Source: Bacteroidota bacterium
Lineage (GTDB): Bacteria > Bacteroidota > Ignavibacteria > T3Sed10-11
NCBI GenBank assembly: GCA_007128495.1
Contig: SKXH01000174.1
Span: forward strand, 1-7,252
DNA length: 7,252 bases
Direction: 5' to 3'
Position 1 is the stretch's first letter. Each line of letters begins with the position of its first letter. The position numbers and the translations under genes are program-made. The notes under the pieces were generated by a model. It did not search any database and had not been told where the DNA came from. It worked only from the letters and a program-made list of their open reading frames with translations. Of the stretch, positions 1 through 6,659 are shown in pieces.

Positions 1-1940
1 GCCTCCCGTTGTTGTTCCGCTGAAACGGGTGTATGGACAACCCCTTCCTGCCCATGAACTTTCCGTTCACCGTAAACGCCGCCGATCCACGTAACCACGT
101 GACCGAGCATGCGATCCCGCTGTTGAAGCACTACTCCGTAAAGTTCATCAAGCGTCGAATAATCATCGCCGGAATTACCCGAAGCATCGATTATAAAATC
201 CATAATACGCTTAATATTTTCGATACCGTATTGTGTCGCGCGGACGTGATCATTACTCAATGCCTCGCGCTGCTGGGTAGGATCTATCGTAGAAAGATGT
301 CCGAACAACAACATCGGATTGTCTTCCTGACGGCGCACAATGGTCTCAAGGAACGGCCGCTCCCCATCCGGTGATGCTGCTTCCGGTACCGGTTTATATC
401 CCCATTCAATCGCGAACTCATCATAAATGGAAACTTTCGGGAACATATAGGCATTGTCGCCCGGTTGAGCAATGTAATTCATTCGAGCATAATCCATAAT
501 GGAGGGCGTCGTTCCGTATTTTTGTGTCCAGGTCGGACTTCGCAGACTGTCGGGAGGTACGGTTCCGCTCGATTTCATATTATGCGGAAAACCAAGGGTG
601 TGCCCGACTTCATGGGCAACAACGTACTGGATCAATCGTCCCATTAAAGAATCGGGGAACTCCGGTGCCCGCGCACTTTCATCTACCGCCGACCCCTGCG
701 CAAAATACCAGTTGCGTAAAAGGTTCATAACGTTATGATGCATTTGAATCGACGATGTCAATATCTCACCGGTTCTCGGATCATGGACGTGCGGCCCCAT
801 AGCATTTTGTACAGTTGAAGGAAACCAACGCACCATCGGATACCGTGCATCTTCGGGATGCCAGTCCGGATCTTCTTCGGGTGTTGGTGCGGATTTCGCA
901 ATGATAGCATTTTTAAATCCGGCTTTTTCAAAAGCACCCTGCCATTCTTCAATTCCCCGTTCGACCCATTCTATCCACTCTTCGGGTGTTGCCGGATCGA
1001 CGTAAAATGTGATAGGTTTAACCGGTTCGGATACTTCGGCATCAGGGTCTTTTTTCTCAAGACGCCACCGTGTAATGTACCGCCGCTCCTCCGCTCGCTG
1101 CGTGTCGAGTCCGTAATCAACCTGACGAATCGAATAGAAACCGACACGCTCATCGTGTAATCTCGGCATCATCGGCTCATCGGGTAAGCGTATCATACTG
1201 TGATGGTACATGACCGATATGGTACGGAGATTCTGCGTGTCACCCGGTACATTTTCAGCATCCATCGTCAGGATCGTACGCACTTCTACGTTATCGGGAA
1301 ATGAAAGTACGCTGTCAATGAAACTCCGTTCCGAATCAATGCGACGGGCGCGGAAACGCTGACGCACTGCGAACTCCGGTACATCGGTGGTATACAACCG
1401 GCTGACATCAATGACAACGTTATTTGTGTCATTGCTTATTGTTTCAATATTGAAGGATGCAATTATCGGTTCAAAACTCGCTGCACGGACCGCGCGATAA
1501 ATTGCACGGCTGGTATCCGCCGTAATTTCGTGTGTAACACGGCGCAGAAGAACACGATTATCTCTTCGTTCCCACCGGACGACCTGATTATTCACACGCT
1601 GACCGCTCCAGCCCGTTCCGGTTTGGGCTTTGGCAAGCCGGGTTACGATCAATAATTCATTACCGAGTTCCTCTTCAGGAATTTCATAAAATAGTTTATC
1701 TTTTATCTGATGGGTGATAAACAAACCGGTATCGCTTACTGCTTCGGCAGTGATAACTTCATCATAGGGTTTCATATCATTATCATTTTCGCGTATCCGC
1801 TCCGGTTCACCGACCTCTACCGTTGCTTTGATCTCGTTATTCTCCGGTTCATCGATTTGAGGGACCTCCGCCGATCTGAAGACCCCACATCCGGATAGGA
1901 GTACTGAAACCATCAATACCATAATATATTTATATTGCAT
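1..1940 (-). CDS. Zinc-dependent metalloprotease lipoprotein, DUF5117/DUF4953 type (3' end beyond window)
   Basis: One uninterrupted reading frame runs from the ATG at 1940 to the left edge, giving 646 codons with no stop. The N-terminus is a lipoprotein signal peptide: a short hydrophobic stretch ending in lipobox LLSGC with Cys18, and no Asp at +2, so an outer-membrane or surface lipoprotein is plausible. A low-complexity acidic linker (about 23-60) precedes a DUF5117-like region (about 70-275). The catalytic DUF4953-like part contains HEVGHTLGFPH at residues 443-453, the extended zinc motif HExxHxxGxxH with catalytic Glu444. It is followed by SIMDY around Met482, which resembles a metzincin Met-turn 29 residues downstream. 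Both motifs match this family as I know it. Family members are usually about 800 residues or more, so some 150-200 C-terminal residues should lie outside the window. The start is supported by GGAGA ending 9 nt upstream. The substrate is unknown; in Bacteroidota such proteins are presumed extracellular or periplasmic peptidases. Confidence 0.9.
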   Translation of the reverse strand, partial: MQYKYIMVLMVSVLLSGCGVFRSAEVPQIDEPENNEIKATVEVGEPERIRENDNDMKPYDEVITAEAVSDTGLFITHQIKDKLFYEIPEEELGNELLIVTRLAKAQTGTGWSGQRVNNQVVRWERRDNRVLLRRVTHEITADTSRAIYRAVRAASFEPIIASFNIETISNDTNNVVIDVSRLYTTDVPEFAVRQRFRARRIDSERSFIDSVLSFPDNVEVRTILTMDAENVPGDTQNLRTISVMYHHSMIRLPDEPMMPRLHDERVGFYSIRQVDYGLDTQRAEERRYITRWRLEKKDPDAEVSEPVKPITFYVDPATPEEWIEWVERGIEEWQGAFEKAGFKNAIIAKSAPTPEEDPDWHPEDARYPMVRWFPSTVQNAMGPHVHDPRTGEILTSSIQMHHNVMNLLRNWYFAQGSAVDESARAPEFPDSLMGRLIQYVVAHEVGHTLGFPHNMKSSGTVPPDSLRSPTWTQKYGTTPSIMDYARMNYIAQPGDNAYMFPKVSIYDEFAIEWGYKPVPEAASPDGERPFLETIVRRQEDNPMLLFGHLSTIDPTQQREALSNDHVRATQYGIENIKRIMDFIIDASGNSGDDYSTLDELYGVVLQQRDRMLGHVVTWIGGVYGERKVHGQEGVVHTPVSAEQQRE

Positions 1941-1972
1941 TATATATCTTCTCCGTAAAGTATTACATAATA

Positions 1973-2003
1973 AAATGCGAATAGTACGTGACTATTCGCA
2001 TTT
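1973..2003 (-). terminator. Perfect 13-bp stem-loop between acnA and the metalloprotease gene
   Basis: The arms AAATGCGAATAGT and ACTATTCGCATTT are exact reverse complements separated by 5 nt. Only 4 of the 13 pairs are G-C. In the direction of transcription the 3' arm ends in TTT and runs into TATTATG, a weak U-rich tail. The hairpin lies 57 nt past the acnA stop and ends 32 nt before the metalloprotease ATG. It could be the acnA terminator. However, the short distance to the next start codon and a -10-like box just upstream of it make a 5'-UTR stem-loop or a repressor site equally possible. Confidence 0.5.
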
Positions 2004-2016
2004 GTGTTGCTTACTT

Positions 2017-2047
2017 ATTATATTTTTTCGACGAAAAAAAACAGCAA
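2017..2047 (-). promoter_or_regulatory. Candidate sigma70-like promoter for the metalloprotease gene
   Basis: On the minus strand a perfect TATAAT lies at 2022-2017, preceded by TTGCTG at 2047-2042 with a long 19-nt spacer made mostly of T and A runs. Transcription from here would start near position 2010, so the 13-bp stem-loop would form the very 5' end of the mRNA, about 70 nt ahead of the start codon. The -10 match is exact, but the -35 is poor and the region is AT-rich, so a chance match is possible. If the host belongs to Bacteroidota its main promoters use a different consensus (TAnnTTTG at -7), which I do not find here. Confidence 0.3.
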
Positions 2048-2059
2048 AAGTTTCCCGCA

Positions 2060-4852
2060 TCACGATCTCAACAGCGAACGTAATACATATTGTAAAATAC
2101 CGCCGTGTTTATAATAGTCAAGCTCGTTCAATGTATCGATACGTGCGATTACCGAAAACTTCTCCGTCGTTCCGTCACTTTTTTTCGCCTGAACGTTCAA
2201 CTCTTTGCCTGTTTCAAGTCCATCGGCAATGCCCGAGATAGAAATCTCTTCCGTTCCGTTGAGTCCGAGCGACTCTCTGTTCTCACCGTCTTTGAACTGC
2301 AGCGGCAACACACCCATACCGATGAGGTTGCTGCGGTGAATCCGCTCGAAGCTTTCGGCAATAACGGCGCGGATACCGAGCAGGCGCGTTCCCTTTGCCG
2401 CCCAGTCACGCGACGAACCGGAGCCGTACTCTTTTCCGGCAAGGACAACAAGCGGTGTTTTTTCTTCGGCATATTTCATTGCCGCATCGTAAATTGTCAT
2501 CTGTTCTTTTTCGGGTAATTTGGTCGTCCACCCGCCTTCGGTTCCGGGTGCAAGCAGATTACGCAGACGGATATTGCCGAATGTTCCCCGGATCATAACC
2601 TCATGATTTCCTCGCCGCGAGCCGAAGGAATTGAAATCCTTTGGCTCGACACCTTGAGAGATGAGATACTGTCCTGCCGGACTATCAACCGGTATTGCTC
2701 CCGCAGGCGATATATGGTCGGTCGTTACACTATCGCCGAGCATAGCGATAACGCGCGCATCCTTAATATCGGTAAGCGGTTCCGGTTCTTCCGGCATATC
2801 TTCGAAGAACGGAGCTTCGCGCACATAGGTGGAATCTTCTTCCCACTCAAATCTATCTCCTTCGGGTGTGGGTAGTGATTTCCATGTCTCGTCGCCCTCA
2901 AACACATTCGCATACTGTTTACGGAACATATCCGACTTCACACAGGTATTTACTGTTTCCTTAACTTCCTGGGGTGTAGGCCAGATATCTTTAAAATATA
3001 CCGGTTGGCCGTTTCTGTCATGACCGAGCGGTTCATTATTGAAATCGATATCCATTCTGCCTGCAAGTGCATACGCAACAACAAGCGGCGGCGATGCAAG
3101 ATAGTTCGCCCGTACAAGCGGATTGATCCGGCCCTCAAAATTACGGTTGCCCGACAACACCGAAGCAACAACCAGGTCTCCTTCTTTCACTGCATTTGCT
3201 ATCGGTTCGGGAAGCGGACCGCTATTGCCAATACACGTAGTGCATCCGTATCCCACAAGATGATAACCGAGAGCTTCGAGATACGGTGTGAGTCCGGATT
3301 CCTGTAAATAGTCTGTAACCACTTTCGAGCCCGGCGCAAGACTTGTTTTCACCCACGGTTTAGTATCGAGTCCGCATTGCACTGCTTTCTTTGCAAGCAA
3401 CCCCGCAGCCAGCATTACCGATGGATTCGATGTATTTGTACAACTTGTGATTGCAGCAATTACCACCGACCCATGACCGATCTTATAATGTACACTATTT
3501 TCACTAATAGTTACCGTACGCGAGATCGGCCCGAGTTTTTCCGGATTGGTGATTTCTTCCGCCGGAATTTCCGCATTACCTCCCTCTTCTGCCCAATCAT
3601 TCAGTTTTTCTTTTTCTTGATCATTTATTTCGGATTCGAGCATATCCACAAGCGCTCTGCGGAATGAGTGCTTTGATTTCGATAGGGAAACGCGATCCTG
3701 CGGTCGCTTCGGTCCGGCAAGACTCGGTTCGACATCGGCAAGATTTAATGTAACACGTTCCGAAAACTCCGGCTCGGGACTATCAGACGTATGGAATAAT
3801 CCCTGTTCTTTACAATACGCCTCAACACGTTCGATCGTTTGCTTTTCGCGGCCGGTAAAATCTAAATACGTTAGAGTTTCTTTATCAACCGGAAAGAATC
3901 CTATTGTGGCACCGTATTCGGGTGACATATTACCGATAGTAGCGCGGTCTGCAACACTAAGTTTAGATAAGCCGGGACCGAAGAACTCAACGAATTTTCC
4001 GACCACACCTTTTTTCCTGAGTATCTCCGTTACGGTTAAAACAAGATCGGTTGCAGTAGCGCCTTCGTTCAGTTCTCCTTCGAGTTTAAATCCGACAACT
4101 TCGGGGATGAGCATTGAAACGGGCTGACCGAGCATTGCTGCTTCTGCCTCGATACCACCGACTCCCCAGCCGACGACGCCGAGTCCGTTCACCATTGGTG
4201 TATGGGAATCGGTTCCCACGAGTGTATCGGGATAGGCATACCATCCGTCTTTTTCTTCTTTACTGAAAACAACCTGCGCCAGGTATTCGAGGTTTACCTG
4301 ATGCACAATACCGGTGCCGGGAGGTACGACTCTGAAGTCCCGAAATGCACGCTGCCCCCACCGGAGGAAATTATACCGTTCTTTATTGCGCTGCACCTCA
4401 ATCTCGGTATTAAATAAAAATGAATTTGCCGAGGCAAACCTGTCAACCTGCACCGAGTGATCGATGACGAGATCGACCGGCTGCTGGGGATTGATGACCG
4501 AGGGATCTTTTTTCATACGGGCAACCGCCTCACGCATCGAAGCGAGATCGACAACACACGGCACACCGGTAAAATCCTGAAGCAACACCCGCGCGGGCAT
4601 ATACGCGATTTCCTTGTCGGGCTTTGCTTTCGGATCCCAGTTAATAAGCGCTTCGATATCTTCCTGCTTTACCCGCACACCGTCTTCCTGACGGATAAGA
4701 TTTTCAAGCAGTACCTTTAACGAAGCCGGCAGGCGGGAAATATCACCGAGCCCGAGTTTATCGAGTTTCTCGAACGAAAAAATTGTGTACTCTCTATCGC
4801 CCGCTTTTATTTTTGATTTCGTTTCATTGTGAACATGAGCTTTTTGTGACAT
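2060..4852 (-). CDS. acnA: Aconitate hydratase (AcnA/IRP1-type aconitase)
   Basis: This 930-residue protein interconverts citrate and isocitrate through cis-aconitate in the TCA cycle, in the cytoplasm, using a [4Fe-4S] cluster. The three cluster ligands are visible: Cys471 in ITSCTNTS and Cys537 and Cys540 in GYGCTTCIG. Their spacing (66 and 3 residues) is the same as in human cytosolic aconitase/IRP1 (437, 503, 506). The C-terminal swivel domain has YGSGSSRDWAAKG with active-site Ser814 and Arg815, and SFERIHRSN. Family hallmarks such as ASLAGPKRPQDR, GDSVTTDHISPAG and FNSFGSRRGNHEVM are intact. It is longer than the roughly 890-910 usual for AcnA; the extra length sits in a charged linker at about 398-450, before the cluster region. 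The start is supported by AAGGAGA four bases upstream. It begins only 14 nt after the toxin stop codon, so it probably shares that transcript. AcnD (2-methylcitrate pathway) is a less likely alternative. Confidence 0.97.
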   Translation of the reverse strand: MSQKAHVHNETKSKIKAGDREYTIFSFEKLDKLGLGDISRLPASLKVLLENLIRQEDGVRVKQEDIEALINWDPKAKPDKEIAYMPARVLLQDFTGVPCVVDLASMREAVARMKKDPSVINPQQPVDLVIDHSVQVDRFASANSFLFNTEIEVQRNKERYNFLRWGQRAFRDFRVVPPGTGIVHQVNLEYLAQVVFSKEEKDGWYAYPDTLVGTDSHTPMVNGLGVVGWGVGGIEAEAAMLGQPVSMLIPEVVGFKLEGELNEGATATDLVLTVTEILRKKGVVGKFVEFFGPGLSKLSVADRATIGNMSPEYGATIGFFPVDKETLTYLDFTGREKQTIERVEAYCKEQGLFHTSDSPEPEFSERVTLNLADVEPSLAGPKRPQDRVSLSKSKHSFRRALVDMLESEINDQEKEKLNDWAEEGGNAEIPAEEITNPEKLGPISRTVTISENSVHYKIGHGSVVIAAITSCTNTSNPSVMLAAGLLAKKAVQCGLDTKPWVKTSLAPGSKVVTDYLQESGLTPYLEALGYHLVGYGCTTCIGNSGPLPEPIANAVKEGDLVVASVLSGNRNFEGRINPLVRANYLASPPLVVAYALAGRMDIDFNNEPLGHDRNGQPVYFKDIWPTPQEVKETVNTCVKSDMFRKQYANVFEGDETWKSLPTPEGDRFEWEEDSTYVREAPFFEDMPEEPEPLTDIKDARVIAMLGDSVTTDHISPAGAIPVDSPAGQYLISQGVEPKDFNSFGSRRGNHEVMIRGTFGNIRLRNLLAPGTEGGWTTKLPEKEQMTIYDAAMKYAEEKTPLVVLAGKEYGSGSSRDWAAKGTRLLGIRAVIAESFERIHRSNLIGMGVLPLQFKDGENRESLGLNGTEEISISGIADGLETGKELNVQAKKSDGTTEKFSVIARIDTLNELDYYKHGGILQYVLRSLLRS

Positions 4853-4856
4853 TTTA

Positions 4857-4863
4857 TCTCCTT
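4857..4863 (-). promoter_or_regulatory. Strong Shine-Dalgarno site of acnA in the toxin-acnA junction
   Basis: AAGGAGA lies 4 nt before the acnA ATG and 3 nt after the TAA of the toxin gene. It fixes the acnA start and shows that acnA has its own efficient ribosome binding site, although there is no intergenic space for a promoter. A promoter for acnA would have to lie inside the toxin gene or further upstream. Confidence 0.75.
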
Positions 4864-4866
4864 CAT

Positions 4867-5229
4867 TTAACTATTTCGAATTCTAATTCTGCCCGGTTCT
4901 AAGAGAAGTAACTTACCCGATAGGTTCTCCACTATGTGCTGTTGTTGTAAAAACCATTCAAACTGTTTATATATGAATAATGCTGTTGCATTTCTTGGTA
5001 ATTCTATTACAACAATTCCTGAATATTGAGAAGGTGGATAGTTTCGAACATCTGAAAAATCATAATCCCCTGTTACAATGACTGCCTTCTCCCGTTTAGC
5101 ATAATAAGCTATCTCTCTATCTTTACTACCCCTTAACTCAACTTCGATAACATGAACTGCATCATAACCGTAGTTACGAAATAAAGTTACCAATGAATGC
5201 GGTAAATCTTCATCTATGAGAAATTTCAT
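4867..5229 (-). CDS. DUF5615 PIN-like toxin of a type II toxin-antitoxin pair
   Basis: This 120-residue protein has the layout of the DUF5615/Mut7-C-like branch of the PIN superfamily. It opens with KFLIDEDLP (acidic Asp6, Glu7, Asp8) directly after the start. Then come a helix and the segment AVHVIEVELRGSKDREIAYYAK (Asp37, Glu39), and then VIVTGDYDF (Asp55, Asp57). The clustered acidic residues on beta-strand ends are the expected metal-binding nuclease site. Members are presumed RNases by analogy with VapC, but few have been tested. The start codon lies 3 nt after the antitoxin stop with no clear Shine-Dalgarno, which points to translational coupling to the antitoxin. Base composition is low: 84 of 240 positions between 4921 and 5160 are G or C, against 125 of 240 between 4501 and 4740 in acnA, which suggests horizontal acquisition. 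No putative active-site residue is missing and the frame is intact. Confidence 0.88.
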   Translation of the reverse strand: MKFLIDEDLPHSLVTLFRNYGYDAVHVIEVELRGSKDREIAYYAKREKAVIVTGDYDFSDVRNYPPSQYSGIVVIELPRNATALFIYKQFEWFLQQQHIVENLSGKLLLLEPGRIRIRNS

Positions 5230-5232
5230 TAA

Positions 5233-5475
5233 CTACCGGGGTAATGGATAATATATATCTTTTTCGACTAATTCTTCGGCATATAGAAGTGCTGCACGGA
5301 TATCATCTAATGTAACACCATATTCTTTGATAATCTCATCAGCAGTCATACCTCCGCCTAATCCTCCAATTATGCGGGCGACAGGCACCCGCGTTCCCTT
5401 GATAACAGGTTTTCCGTGTTGAATCTCTGGATCAATGATAATCCTTTCATTGATTTCAACTACTCCCTTTTTCAT
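5233..5475 (-). CDS. DUF433 antitoxin (VapB-like) partner of the PIN-like toxin
   Basis: This 80-residue protein matches the DUF433 family. Residues 12-32 carry the hallmark pattern I-D-P-E-I-x-H-G-K-P-V-I-K-G-T-R-V-P-V, and residues 43-68 form a predicted helix-turn-helix-like pair of helices (MTADEIIKEYG, then DDIRAALLYAEEL). DUF433 genes are usually found directly upstream of DUF5615 genes, where they are taken to bind and neutralise the toxin and repress the shared promoter. That order is seen here. A glycine-rich turn (GGLGGG, 37-42) joins the two halves. The start is supported by AAGGA seven bases upstream of the ATG at 5475. It follows prfA after an 87-nt AT-rich gap, the only place in this part of the window where a cassette promoter could sit. 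The function is inferred from family and gene order only. Confidence 0.87.
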   Translation of the reverse strand: MKKGVVEINERIIIDPEIQHGKPVIKGTRVPVARIIGGLGGGMTADEIIKEYGVTLDDIRAALLYAEELVEKDIYYPLPR

Positions 5476-5482
5476 ACCAATA

Positions 5483-5487
5483 TCCTT
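5483..5487 (-). promoter_or_regulatory. Shine-Dalgarno site of the DUF433 antitoxin
   Basis: AAGGA lies 7 nt before the ATG at 5475. It supports this start and contrasts with the toxin gene, which lacks a visible site of its own. That arrangement would favour antitoxin synthesis over toxin synthesis from the same mRNA. Confidence 0.6.
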
Positions 5488-5536
5488 GTATTGCGTAACA
5501 TAAGAAATTAATTTATCATTTTGTATACTACTAACT

Positions 5537-5557
5537 GGAAACCGGAAACTGAAAACT
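5537..5557. repeat. 7-bp tandem repeat, three near-identical copies, in the prfA-antitoxin gap
   Basis: On the plus strand the units read GGAAACC, GGAAACT and GAAAACT in direct head-to-tail order, ending 6 nt before the prfA stop codon. The rest of the 87-nt gap (5476-5562) is AT-rich and holds the palindromes GTATAC (5523-5528) and AAATTAATTT (5505-5514) but no convincing promoter on the minus strand. The repeats could be operator half-sites for an antitoxin or simple slippage sequence. The copy number is too low to decide. Confidence 0.45.
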
Positions 5558-5562
5558 AACCA

Positions 5563-6630
5563 TCACACCCCCTCTTTCAACCGTTCACTCCGTTCAATCA
5601 ATTGTAATTGCTCGATCATATCATCGATCTCGCCATTCATAAACCCGGGTAAATTATGCAGCGTATGGCCGATGCGGTGATCGGTTACCCTGTTTTGGGG
5701 GAAATTGTAGGTGCGTATCTTGTCGCTCCGGTCGCCGCGTTTCACCATTGCTTTCCGCTGTGCGGACTCTTCCTCTTCCTGTTCGGCGTGCTTCATATCG
5801 TATAGTTTTGTCCGCAGGAACATCATCGCTTTGAGCCGGTTTTGATGCTGCGAACGTTCATCCTGGCACTGCACAACAATACCGGTGGGGATATGCGTTA
5901 TGCGGATCGCTGTTTCGACTTTGTTGACGTTCTGGCCGCCGGCACCGCCGGATCGAAATACATCGACACGTATATCCTTCTGATCGATCTCAACCTCAAC
6001 ATCCTCGGCTTCGGGCATAACAACGACCGTTGCGGCGGAGGTATGTATTCGCCCGCTGGTTTCGGTTTCGGGAACCCGCTGTACCCGGTGTACACCACTC
6101 TCATATTTTAAAATTCCGTATACATCGGCACCCTTGATCGAAACGATTACCTCTTTAAAACCACCCTTGCCTGTTAAGTTCTCATCGACGAGTCCCACCT
6201 TCCATCCTTTGCGTTCGGCAAACCGTGTATACATCCGGAAGAGATCGGCGGCAAACAGTGCCGCCTCCTCACCGCCGGTTCCCGCGCGTATCTCAAGAAT
6301 CACATCCTTTGAATCGTCGGGATCCTTCGGCATAAGCAGCAGTTTCAATTCCTCTTCGAGTTCATCTCTTTGCTTTGTCAAGCTTTCAAGCTCTTCCTCG
6401 GCAAGTGCGATCATCTCTTTATCGGTTTCGGAATTGAGAAGCTCCTTGTTTGCATCAAGATCATTAACCACCCGCTGGTATTTTTTATATACCTCTACAA
6501 TCTCCTGCAATTCGTTGTGTTCTTTCGATAACGATCGATACCGTTGTTGATCGTTCACAATATCGGGCGAACTGAGGAGTTCCGTCACTTCATCAAACCG
6601 GCTTTGTATTTGTTTTAATCTCTCAAACAT
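5563..6630 (-). CDS. prfA: Peptide chain release factor 1 (RF1)
   Basis: This 355-residue protein recognises UAA and UAG in the ribosomal A site and triggers peptidyl-tRNA hydrolysis. The catalytic GGQ is at 231-233, inside FRSGGAGGQNVNKVETAI. The stop-codon-reading tripeptide is Pro187-Glu188-Thr189, of the P-x-T form that marks RF1 and not the SPF form of RF2. The segment GRIHTSAATVVVMPEAEDVEVEI and the tail NFPQNRVTDHRIG are characteristic. Residues 1-100 form the charged, helical N-terminal domain. Length is normal (about 355-360). The ATG at 6630 has no strong Shine-Dalgarno; the nearest upstream ATG hits a stop after one codon, so this start is secure. It follows the DUF1385 gene after 29 nt, an arrangement seen in many bacteria, and is probably cotranscribed. 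The expected prmC (methylase of the GGQ glutamine) does not follow. Confidence 0.97.
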   Translation of the reverse strand: MFERLKQIQSRFDEVTELLSSPDIVNDQQRYRSLSKEHNELQEIVEVYKKYQRVVNDLDANKELLNSETDKEMIALAEEELESLTKQRDELEEELKLLLMPKDPDDSKDVILEIRAGTGGEEAALFAADLFRMYTRFAERKGWKVGLVDENLTGKGGFKEVIVSIKGADVYGILKYESGVHRVQRVPETETSGRIHTSAATVVVMPEAEDVEVEIDQKDIRVDVFRSGGAGGQNVNKVETAIRITHIPTGIVVQCQDERSQHQNRLKAMMFLRTKLYDMKHAEQEEEESAQRKAMVKRGDRSDKIRTYNFPQNRVTDHRIGHTLHNLPGFMNGEIDDMIEQLQLIERSERLKEGV

Positions 6631-6659
6631 TACTTTATAACATTCTATAAGTTCTTTAA

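Noticed and set aside
33..1160. Plus-strand open frames at 33-374, 465-647, 499-738 and 858-1160
   Set aside because: They lie opposite the continuous 646-codon metalloprotease frame, have no recognisable motifs and look like antisense shadows.
2023..2041. T6-CGACG-A8 inverted repeat as an intrinsic terminator of acnA
   Set aside because: The stem would be almost entirely A-T with a 3-5 nt loop, too weak on its own; it lies in the spacer of the candidate promoter.
2105..4720. Many plus-strand and out-of-frame minus-strand open frames within acnA
   Set aside because: The acnA frame accounts for the whole interval with full family conservation; the others have arginine/serine/cysteine-rich compositions typical of shadow frames.
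4864..4866. ATG immediately before the acnA ribosome binding site
   Set aside because: It is 14 nt from the acnA start and out of frame with it, has no recognisable product, and the ATG at 4852 has a strong Shine-Dalgarno.
5523..5532. TATACT on the plus strand as a -10 box
   Set aside because: No plus-strand gene follows; the match arises from the GTATAC palindrome in AT-rich intergenic DNA.
6134..6550. 138-codon plus-strand frame rich in serine
   Set aside because: It is the antisense of the Glu-rich helical N-terminal domain of RF1, whose GAA/GAG codons read as serine-rich in the opposite frame.
5563..6630. Release factor 2 (prfB) with programmed frameshift
   Set aside because: The tripeptide is P-E-T, of RF1 type, and the frame is continuous from the start with no internal in-frame TGA.
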